A stretch of DNA of 35,716 nucleotides from Bacteroidota bacterium (GTDB lineage Bacteria > Bacteroidota > Bacteroidia > Bacteroidales > FEN-979). The DNA lies in assembly GCA_016868575.1 (NCBI GenBank), contig VGGL01000019.1, forward strand, positions 1 to 35,716, read 5' to 3'. This document shows, piece after piece, positions 8,561 through 16,204 of the stretch. The position numbers were made by a program, and so were the translations under genes. Below the pieces are notes generated by a model, which was given only the letters and a program-made list of their open reading frames with translations, made no database searches and had not been told where the DNA came from. Position 1 is the first letter of the stretch. Each line of letters starts with the position of its first letter.

Positions 8561-10300
8561 TTACCTCAGCCCCATGGATTGGATGATAGCTTCAGTTTTT
8601 GCCTTTAATGAAGATTCAACCTTGCGTAGGTCATTTTTATTCTCCAGGGGATGCCGAATACTGAAGTAGAATTTAATTTTTGGCTCGGTACCCGAGGGCC
8701 GGGCGCTGATCCGGCTTCCATCCTCCAGGAAAAACTGCAGTACATTCGACTTAGGCAAATCGATGGGGATGGACAGACCGGAGGTTAAATCGCGTTCTTC
8801 CGGTGTAAGATAGTCCTTGATTTTGATGACTTTTGATCCGGCTATGGTTTGGAATGGATTCTTTCTGAAGTTCGTCATCATTGACTGGATCTCTTCAGTG
8901 CCCTTCTGACCTTTCCGCGTGATCGAGAGGAGAGAATCATAGGATACGCCAAACTGCAGGTACAGGTCAATCAGCACTTCGTATGGTGTTTTACCCTCTT
9001 CTTTCGCCCAGGCAGCGGCTTCGGCAATGAGGGAACAGGCAGTTACCGCATCTTTGTCCCTGACAAAATCTCCGATGAGGTATCCGAAGCTTTCTTCACC
9101 CCCGATGATGTATTGCATCTTCCCTTCCTGCTGACGGATAACATCGGCGATATACTTGAATCCGGTCAGGACATCGAAACAGGGAACATGAAAATAACCG
9201 GCAATATCATGCAGTATTTCGCCGGTCACGATCGTACTTACGATAAATTCCTTCCCGATGAGCTTGCCACGATCCTTCCATTGCTTCAGGACATAATAGA
9301 ACAGAACGGCCGCCGTCTGATTCCCGTTGAGAAGAACAAATTCTCCTGCATCATTTTTTACGGCAATACCTACACGATCGGAATCGGGATCAGTGGCCAT
9401 AACCAGTTCAGCGCCTGTTTTTTTTGCCTTTTCAATAGCCAAAGCCAGCGCAGCCGATTCTTCCGGATTGGGAGAAGGGGTGGTAGGAAAGTCCCCATCA
9501 GGGATAAACTGCTCTTCTACCTTGATAATATTGGTAAATCCAAATTGATGGAGCGCCTGGGGAACCATTTTCATCCCCGTTCCATGAAGTGGTGTATAGA
9601 CAATGGGCATGTCGTGATGTCGCCGGATGGCTTCCGGAGAGAGCGATTGTTGAAGAACCTTATCCAGGTACTTCCTATCTATTTCCGCTCCGACCATCTC
9701 GATATGTCCAGCTTCAGCATTGAACCGGACGGCTGAGATGTCGGTGATTTTTTCAACTTCCTGGATAACATTCACATCATGCGGGTTGATCATCTGTGCC
9801 CCATCATTCCAGTATGCTTTGTATCCGTTGTATTCTTTAGGGTTATGTGAAGCCGTGATCATTACGCCGGTATGACACTTCAACTCTCTGATGGCAAAGG
9901 AGAGCTCTGGTGTAGGCCGCATGTCGTCGAAGAGAAAAACCTTGAAACCATTGGCCGCAAACACTTCGGCAGTGATCCTGGCAAATGCCTTGCTGTTGTG
10001 TCTGCAATCATAGGAAACAGCAGCGCTGATTGCAGTGTCGGGATATACCGATTTGAGGTAGTTGCAAAGTCCCTGGGTAGCCATTCCAACGGTATACTTA
10101 TTCATCCGGTTTGTACCAACACCCATGATCCCACGCAATCCACCGGTGCCAAATTCCAAAAGGCGGTAAAAGGCATCGTTCAACTCTTTGGTATCATGAT
10201 CAATCAGATACTGCACCTGTTTCCTGGTTTCCTCATCAAATTGCTCGCCCAGCCAGCGTTTGGCGTTTTCAATGGCACTGTTTTCAACGGGATTGGTCAT
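8561..10300 (-). CDS. Phosphoglucomutase/phosphomannomutase family
   Basis: GVMITASHNPKEYNGYKAYWNDGAQM, ATDPDSDRVGIAV, RPSGTEPKIKFYF. Confidence 0.96.
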   Translation of the reverse strand: MTNPVENSAIENAKRWLGEQFDEETRKQVQYLIDHDTKELNDAFYRLLEFGTGGLRGIMGVGTNRMNKYTVGMATQGLCNYLKSVYPDTAISAAVSYDCRHNSKAFARITAEVFAANGFKVFLFDDMRPTPELSFAIRELKCHTGVMITASHNPKEYNGYKAYWNDGAQMINPHDVNVIQEVEKITDISAVRFNAEAGHIEMVGAEIDRKYLDKVLQQSLSPEAIRRHHDMPIVYTPLHGTGMKMVPQALHQFGFTNIIKVEEQFIPDGDFPTTPSPNPEESAALALAIEKAKKTGAELVMATDPDSDRVGIAVKNDAGEFVLLNGNQTAAVLFYYVLKQWKDRGKLIGKEFIVSTIVTGEILHDIAGYFHVPCFDVLTGFKYIADVIRQQEGKMQYIIGGEESFGYLIGDFVRDKDAVTACSLIAEAAAWAKEEGKTPYEVLIDLYLQFGVSYDSLLSITRKGQKGTEEIQSMMTNFRKNPFQTIAGSKVIKIKDYLTPEERDLTSGLSIPIDLPKSNVLQFFLEDGSRISARPSGTEPKIKFYFSIRHPLENKNDLRKVESSLKAKTEAIIQSMGLR

Positions 10301-10320
10301 TTTATAAGAACATTAAAGCT

Positions 10321-11187
10321 TCAATAGGTAAGCTGTTTAACACATTTACGGAGGCTGTCTTCCCATCCGGGGATTTTTATGCCGAATTCGGTTTTGATCT
10401 TCGTCTTGTCGAGCACCGAGTACTTGGGTCTGGTGGCCAGACTCGGAAATGATTTGGACGGAATGGGATGGACTTCGTATCGTTTTCCACTGATCCTGAA
10501 AGTATGGATTGCGAGGTCGAACCAGGTAACCGCGCCTTCATTGGCAAAATGATAAAGATGGAAGCCCTCTTTCAGCATGAACTTGGGCAACAATGTCAGG
10601 ATCAACAAAGCAAGATCATAAGCGTAGGTGGGAGAACCGGTTTGGTCAGAGACAACATCCAGCATGCCCCTCTCCCGGCCTTTGGCAAGGATTGTCTTCA
10701 CGAAATTGTTCCCGAAGGCGGAATAGAGCCAGGAGGTGCGGATGATGATGGCATTGCATCCCGATTCCCTGATCTGGTCTTCGCCTTTGAGTTTTGATTG
10801 GCCATAGACAGACAGGGGGTGAGGTGTATCTTCTTCTGTATAAGGGATCTTATGCTTGCCATCGAAGACAAAGTCAGTGCTGATATGGATCAGGAGTGCA
10901 CCTGAGGATACAGCGTATCTGGCAAGATGTCCAACCGCATCGGAATTCAAGGCAAAGGCTTTTTCCGGCTCTTCTTCAGCTTTGTCAACAGCGGTATAAG
11001 CAGCGCAATTGATGATAACGGATGGTTTCAGTTGTTGAAGATAGGCGTCAACTTTATTTTGATTTGTGAGATTAAGTTCCAGGACGTCGATACACGTGAA
11101 CTGGTAATCATGGAAGCGTTTAGACAGAATCCTCAGTTCAGAACCAAGTTGGCCTTTACTTCCGGTAATGAGGATGGGCAGTGACAT
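10321..11187 (-). CDS. rfbD: dTDP-4-dehydrorhamnose reductase family
   Basis: ITGSKGQLGSEL, NCAAYTAVDKAEEEPEKAFALN, STDFVFDGKHKIPYTEEDTPHPLSVYGQSKLKGE. Confidence 0.92.
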   Translation of the reverse strand: MSLPILITGSKGQLGSELRILSKRFHDYQFTCIDVLELNLTNQNKVDAYLQQLKPSVIINCAAYTAVDKAEEEPEKAFALNSDAVGHLARYAVSSGALLIHISTDFVFDGKHKIPYTEEDTPHPLSVYGQSKLKGEDQIRESGCNAIIIRTSWLYSAFGNNFVKTILAKGRERGMLDVVSDQTGSPTYAYDLALLILTLLPKFMLKEGFHLYHFANEGAVTWFDLAIHTFRISGKRYEVHPIPSKSFPSLATRPKYSVLDKTKIKTEFGIKIPGWEDSLRKCVKQLTY

Positions 11188-11190
11188 GGG

Positions 11191-12159
11191 TTATTGCAAT
11201 ATTTCTTTGAAGTAGTTGATGGTATGTTCCAGTCCTTTTTCGAGTTGCACCGTTGGTTGCCATGATAGCAGCGACTGGGCTTTGGAAATATCCGGCCGGC
11301 GTTGTAAGGGATCGTCAGCAGGGAGGGGTTGATGGATGATCATGGATTTCGTTCCCGTAAGGGCGATGACCTTTTCAGCCAGTTCCAGGATGGTGAATTC
11401 TCCCGGATTGCCCAGGTTGACAGGCCCGGTGACCTGATCATCGGTATTCATCAGGCGGATGAGTCCGTCGATCATGTCATCTACATAGCAGAAACTACGT
11501 GTTTGAGAGCCATCTCCATAAATGGTGATGGGTTCTCCTTTCAGCGCCTGGACGATGAAATTGGAGACCACCCGCCCGTCATTGGCATCCATCCTGGGCC
11601 CATAGGTGTTGAATATCCTTGCGATTTTGATCCTGACTTTGTTTTGCCGGTGGTAATTGATGAACAGGGTTTCTGCCACACGTTTTCCTTCGTCGTAACA
11701 GGAGCGAGGGCCGATGGGGTTCACATATCCCCAGTAGGATTCATCTTGCGGATGCACCTGGGGATCGCCATATACTTCGCTGGTGCTGGCCTGCAGGATT
11801 TTAGCCCGGATCCTTTTGGCAAGACCCAACATGTTGATGGCGCCCATTACCGATGTCTTCACCGTTTTGATCGCATTGTACTGATAATGAACAGGTGAAG
11901 CAGGGCAGGCCAGGTTATAGATCTCATCAACTTCAGTGAAAGTAGGGACAGTGACATCATGCCGGATCATTTCAAAATAGGGGTGACCCTGAAGATGAAT
12001 GATATTCTGTTTATTGCCGGTAAAGTAATTGTCGAGGGCAATCACTTCATGACCTTCTTTCAATAGCCGCTCACAGAGGTGTGAGCCCAGGAATCCAGCG
12101 CCGCCTGTTACAAGGATCCTTTTTCTTTTCTGCATATGATGGTTGCTGTTATTGAACAC
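11191..12159 (-). CDS. UDP-glucuronate decarboxylase (UDP-xylose synthase) family SDR
   Basis: [91 protein letters not shown]. Confidence 0.93.
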   Translation of the reverse strand: MFNNSNHHMQKRKRILVTGGAGFLGSHLCERLLKEGHEVIALDNYFTGNKQNIIHLQGHPYFEMIRHDVTVPTFTEVDEIYNLACPASPVHYQYNAIKTVKTSVMGAINMLGLAKRIRAKILQASTSEVYGDPQVHPQDESYWGYVNPIGPRSCYDEGKRVAETLFINYHRQNKVRIKIARIFNTYGPRMDANDGRVVSNFIVQALKGEPITIYGDGSQTRSFCYVDDMIDGLIRLMNTDDQVTGPVNLGNPGEFTILELAEKVIALTGTKSMIIHQPLPADDPLQRRPDISKAQSLLSWQPTVQLEKGLEHTINYFKEILQ

Positions 12160-12164
12160 TCATT

Positions 12165-13484
12165 TCAATGCCTGATCCCAATGCAGTGATAATCAAATTG
12201 GTTTTTCTTCATCTCCATCCGGTCATAGATGTTTCTTCCGTCGAAGATCACCGGTTGCTTCATCAGGTTTTTCATTTTCATGAAGTCGGGAAAACGGAAT
12301 TCAGGCCATTCGGTGACGATGGCCAGACAGTCGGCTTGCTGCAATACTTCGTATGGATCATTTGCATAATGAATCTTGTCTCCGATGATCCTCCGGGCTT
12401 CTTTCATGGCAACGGGATCATAGGCGACAACCCTGGCGCCGGCATCAAGTAAATACTGGATGATGACCAACGATGGCGCTTCGCGCATATCATCCGTCAA
12501 CGGCTTGAAGGAAAGCCCCCAGATAGCAACGGTCTTTCCATTGAGATCACCCTTGAAATAGTTGCTGATCTTATGGAAAAGAACTGATTTCTGGTCATCA
12601 TTGACCTGTTCGACAGCCTGGAGCACCCGTAATGGATACCCGTATTCCTCGGACGTGTGGATCAAGGCTTTCACATCTTTCGGAAAACAGGATCCGCCGT
12701 AGCCCACGCCCGGGTAGATGAATTTATTGCCAATCCTGGGATCTGAGCCAATCCCTTTTCTCACGAGGTTCACATCAGCTCCCACGAGTTCACACAGATT
12801 GGCTATGTCGTTCATGAAGCTGATCTTGGTGGCAAGCATGGCATTGGCTGCATATTTGGTCATCTCTGCCGATGTGATATCCATAAAGATGATCGGATGC
12901 CCGTTCAGGGTGAATGGTTTGTACAAGTTGCGCATGATCTCTTCGGCCCGTGTTGATTCCAATCCGACCACGATCCGGTCGGGTTTGAGAAAATCTTCCA
13001 CTGCTGCGCCTTCTTTCAGGAACTCGGGGTTGGAGGCCACATCGAAAGGCAGGTTTGCATGCCGATTGTTGAGTTCTGCCTGGATGGCTTCCTTAACTTT
13101 TTGTGCAGTGCCAACGGGAACCGTGCTCTTGGTAACAACAAGCAGATAGTTGTTCATGTGTTTACCGATCTGGCGGGCAACAGATAATACGTACTGCAGA
13201 TCAGCACTGCCATCTTCATCAGGAGGCGTTCCCACCGCATTGAAGATCACTTCGCAATCGCCAAGGGCAGAGGCCAGGTCGGTGGAGAAATGAAGACGAC
13301 CTTTGGAAATGTTCCGGTGCACCATTTCTTCAAGCCCTGGCTCAAAGATCGGGATGATCCCTTTCCGGAGATTTTCAATTTTTTCCTTGTCAATGTCTAC
13401 ACATGTAACATCGATGCCAACTTCAGCAAAACAAGTTCCGGTAACCAGCCCGACATAGCCGGTTCCAACAATCGTGATCTTCAT
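12165..13484 (-). CDS. ugd: UDP-glucose 6-dehydrogenase
   Basis: [58 protein letters not shown]. Confidence 0.97.
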   Translation of the reverse strand: MKITIVGTGYVGLVTGTCFAEVGIDVTCVDIDKEKIENLRKGIIPIFEPGLEEMVHRNISKGRLHFSTDLASALGDCEVIFNAVGTPPDEDGSADLQYVLSVARQIGKHMNNYLLVVTKSTVPVGTAQKVKEAIQAELNNRHANLPFDVASNPEFLKEGAAVEDFLKPDRIVVGLESTRAEEIMRNLYKPFTLNGHPIIFMDITSAEMTKYAANAMLATKISFMNDIANLCELVGADVNLVRKGIGSDPRIGNKFIYPGVGYGGSCFPKDVKALIHTSEEYGYPLRVLQAVEQVNDDQKSVLFHKISNYFKGDLNGKTVAIWGLSFKPLTDDMREAPSLVIIQYLLDAGARVVAYDPVAMKEARRIIGDKIHYANDPYEVLQQADCLAIVTEWPEFRFPDFMKMKNLMKQPVIFDGRNIYDRMEMKKNQFDYHCIGIRH

Positions 13485-13512
13485 GAGGATGTTTTTGAAG
13501 AAAAATACGGCG

Positions 13513-13520
13513 CAAAGATA
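13513..13520 (-). promoter_or_regulatory. -7 box TATCTTTG upstream of ugd
   Basis: Reverse complement of caaagata, 28 bp upstream of the ugd ATG. Confidence 0.5.
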
Positions 13521-13540
13521 ATCACAAAATGCTTACCTGA

Positions 13541-14344
13541 TCAGAGTTTCAGTTTAAGTTGAATGGCACGGATGTCATCTTCCATTTTCCGGATGGATGT
13601 CATCATGGTTTTTTGTTCGGAAACTTGGTTTTCGGGCATTTCCGGACTGATATAATGGACAAACTGCCAAACTTCCCTGATTTCATTTACCTCCAGGGTG
13701 AAGGGGGGATACAGGGGGTTCAGTGAATGGAGCATTAACGTTCCTTCCGAGTCAATCCTGTTTTCCACAATTTTGAAGACAATCCCGTCATGGATGGTCA
13801 GGATGATGCAGGCATCTTTATCCTTGATGATGTTCCAGTCCTGCACGAAAACACCGGTAACGAATGCCCCATGGGGGATGGGGTGCATAGAATCACCGCT
13901 GATCTGGAAGGTACGGTATTTCTTGTTTTTCGATAGAAAGGGGAGGCGGAAAGTCGGAAGGATGCTGATGTACTCGGGATCGGCAAACCCGCTGGCATAT
14001 CCTGCTTTGGCTTTTTCGTTGACCAGTTCGATGTTATCTTCATTGTCATCGCTGACTGTAGTAGTCAGCACCCGCAGTTGTGAGCCTTTGATGAATACAT
14101 CGAATCCTTTTTCCAACTGGCGCACTTGACTTTCAGGGAGTTTGCCCAGGTCGATCTTGATCAGGGTATCGATGGCGATGCCGAAGTATCCTGAAAAGGC
14201 AGCCAGTGCTTCCAGGCCGGGCTGAGCCACGTTGTTTTCGTAGCCGCTCAGCGTGGAACGCTTCATCCGGAGGGCAAAAGCCACATCGTCCTGTGTTCTT
14301 CCCTGCCTCTTCCGCAGAAATTTGATATTGGAACTGAAATACAT
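13541..14344 (-). CDS. XRE-family HTH regulator with C-terminal S24 (LexA/UmuD-like) peptidase domain
   Basis: N-terminal HTH (LRKRQGRTQDDVAFALRMKRSTLSGYENN), FQISGDSMHPIPHGAFVTG (S24 catalytic Ser), downstream VFKIVENRI (candidate Lys). Confidence 0.92.
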   Translation of the reverse strand: MYFSSNIKFLRKRQGRTQDDVAFALRMKRSTLSGYENNVAQPGLEALAAFSGYFGIAIDTLIKIDLGKLPESQVRQLEKGFDVFIKGSQLRVLTTTVSDDNEDNIELVNEKAKAGYASGFADPEYISILPTFRLPFLSKNKKYRTFQISGDSMHPIPHGAFVTGVFVQDWNIIKDKDACIILTIHDGIVFKIVENRIDSEGTLMLHSLNPLYPPFTLEVNEIREVWQFVHYISPEMPENQVSEQKTMMTSIRKMEDDIRAIQLKLKL

Positions 14345-14370
14345 AATAGAAGGATTAGAAAAATTTTCAA

Positions 14371-14378
14371 CAAAGATA
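14371..14378 (-). promoter_or_regulatory. -7 box TATCTTTG upstream of the XRE-S24 regulator
   Basis: Reverse complement of caaagata, 26 bp upstream of ATG. Confidence 0.5.
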
Positions 14379-14439
14379 ATACTTTTTTAAAAAAATGATT
14401 AAATTGTAGGCGAAAAAATGATTAGAAATTAATCAACAG

Positions 14440-14498
14440 CCTCACCCCCGCCTTCGGCACCCCCTCTCCTGCAAGGAGAGGGGGCGGGGGGGTGAGGT
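14440..14498. repeat. GACCTCACCCCC/GGGGGTGAGGTC palindromic repeat, copy 1
   Basis: cctcacccccgccttcggcaccccctctcctgcaaggagagggggcggggg(g)gtgaggtc; nested ctctcctgcaaggagag stem. Confidence 0.9.
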
Positions 14499-14507
14499 CA
14501 TCGAACG

Positions 14508-15656
14508 ATGCTCTCTATTGCCCGCCATATCGTCCACCTCGACCTCGACTCATTCTTCGTGTCGGTAGAGCGCCTGTTGAACAGCAGCCTGAACGGGAAG
14601 CCCATCATCATTGGCGGCACATCTGATCGTGGGGTGGTATCCAGTTGCAGCTATGAGGCGCGGAAGTTCGGGGTCAGTTCAGCCATGCCCATGAAGATGG
14701 CCCGCACCCTCTGTGGTGATGCTATCATCATTCGGGGCGACATGGAGCTTTACTCCAAATATTCCCACATGGTTACTGACGTCATAGCTGAGCGGGCTCC
14801 GCTGTTCGAGAAGGCTTCCATCGACGAGCATTATGTTGACCTTACCGGCATGGACCGGTTCTTCGGAACACTGAAATGGACCCGGGAGCTGAGAAAGACC
14901 ATCATCAACGAAACAGGATTGCCTATCTCTTTCGGCCTTTCTGTCAACAAAACGGTATCCAAGATCGCTACCGGGGAGGCAAAGCCAAACGGGGAACTGG
15001 AGGTGCCGGGAGAGCAGGTCAGGCCTTTCCTTTCCCCGCTGTCGATCAGCAAGATCCCCATGATCGGCGAGAAGACCTATCGCCTGTTGCGCTCCATGGG
15101 CGTGGTGACCATCGACACCCTCAGCCATATCCCACCTGAAATGATGGAAAAAGCGCTTGGGAAAAACGGAAAAGTGATCTGGGAAAAGGCCAACGGCATT
15201 GACGGAACGCCCGTCATCCCTTATTCAGAGCAAAAGTCCATGAGTACAGAAACAACCTTTGAACAGGATTCCATCGACGTGGTGAGGATGCGGGAGATCC
15301 TGGTCAAAATGGTTGAAAAACTGACCTTTCAGCTCCGGGAACAACAGAAACTGACAGCCTGCGTGACGGTGAAGATCCGCTATTCCAACTTCGACACGCA
15401 CACCCTGCAGCAGCATGTCGCGTACACCTCTTTTGATCACATCCTGATCCCCCTGGTCAAGAGCCTCTTCGACCGGCTTTACCAGCGCCGCATGCTGATC
15501 CGACTGATCGGGGTGCGGTTCAGTAAACTCGTCTCCGGCAGCCAGCAACTCAACTTGTTTGAAGACAGCACCGAGCTGGTCAACCTTTACCAGGCCATGG
15601 ACCGGATACGGATGAGATACGGGAGGAAAGCGGTGAGGAGGGGAGTTGGGATATGA
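14508..15656 (+). CDS. dinB: DNA polymerase IV (Y-family)
   Basis: HLDLDSFFVSVE, ASIDEHYVDLTG catalytic residues, NKTVSKIATGEAKPNG. Confidence 0.97.
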   Translation: MLSIARHIVHLDLDSFFVSVERLLNSSLNGKPIIIGGTSDRGVVSSCSYEARKFGVSSAMPMKMARTLCGDAIIIRGDMELYSKYSHMVTDVIAERAPLFEKASIDEHYVDLTGMDRFFGTLKWTRELRKTIINETGLPISFGLSVNKTVSKIATGEAKPNGELEVPGEQVRPFLSPLSISKIPMIGEKTYRLLRSMGVVTIDTLSHIPPEMMEKALGKNGKVIWEKANGIDGTPVIPYSEQKSMSTETTFEQDSIDVVRMREILVKMVEKLTFQLREQQKLTACVTVKIRYSNFDTHTLQQHVAYTSFDHILIPLVKSLFDRLYQRRMLIRLIGVRFSKLVSGSQQLNLFEDSTELVNLYQAMDRIRMRYGRKAVRRGVGI

Positions 15657-15657
15657 A

Positions 15658-15723
15658 AATGGTGAAATGGTGAAATGGTGAAATGATGAAATGGTGAAAT
15701 GGTGAAATGATGAAATGGTGAAA
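15658..15723. repeat. Short tandem repeat (ATGGTGAA / ATGATGAA, 8-9 bp unit)
   Basis: aaatggtgaaatggtgaaatggtgaaatgatgaaatggtgaaatggtgaaatgatgaaatggtgaaa. Confidence 0.95.
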
Positions 15724-15726
15724 CTT

Positions 15727-15779
15727 GTTGCGAGGAGCTTTATCCCGAAAGAAGTGAGGGAGAAGTGACGTGGCAATGG
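15727..15779. repeat. Member of the GCGAG...GTGGCAATGG interspersed repeat class
   Basis: ttgcgaggagctttatcccgaaagaagtgagggagaagtgacgtggcaatgg, sharing ends with 19212, 22032 and 29576 copies. Confidence 0.7.
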
Positions 15780-15858
15780 TGAAAATATTTTTAAAAGGAA
15801 GATGACTTTTGCGAATAATTTGGATTAAACAGTAATATGGGATGGAAAATGGATCAAT

Positions 15859-16188
15859 ATGAAGGAAGATATTATTTCTCAGATTTACATTCTTCGTGGA
15901 AGAAAAGTGATGCTTGACAGTGATCTGGCAAGAATTTATGGTGTTAAAACAGCACGTCTAAATCAACAGGTAAGAAGAAATATAGATCGCTTTCCTGATG
16001 ATTTTATGTTTGAATTGACCAGTGAAGAATCACGAAACTTGATGTTGCAATTTGCAATATCAAGTTCACAACATGCTGAGCAATTGATGCTTGTTTTTGA
16101 AGCACTTAGAGAATTGGTTCAGAAGAAAGAAGAACCACGAACTGCTATTGGATTTATTATCAGAAAGAATGAAGGATCACAAGAATAG
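15859..16188 (+). pseudogene. ORF6N-domain protein, apparently internally deleted
   Basis: IYILRGRKVMLDSDLARIYGVKTARLNQQVRRNIDRFPDDFMFELTSEE matches ORF6N; the expected [25 protein letters not shown]-type core is missing and a C-terminal EALRELVQKKEEPRTAIGF tail is joined directly. Confidence 0.75.
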
Positions 16189-16204
16189 AATATCAGTGTA
16201 TTAA

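Noticed and set aside
8074-9736. Many ORFs opposite feoB, the phosphohexomutase and other clear genes (e.g. 9113-9736, 207 aa)
   Set aside because: Shadow ORFs antisense to strongly supported coding sequences, without recognisable domains.
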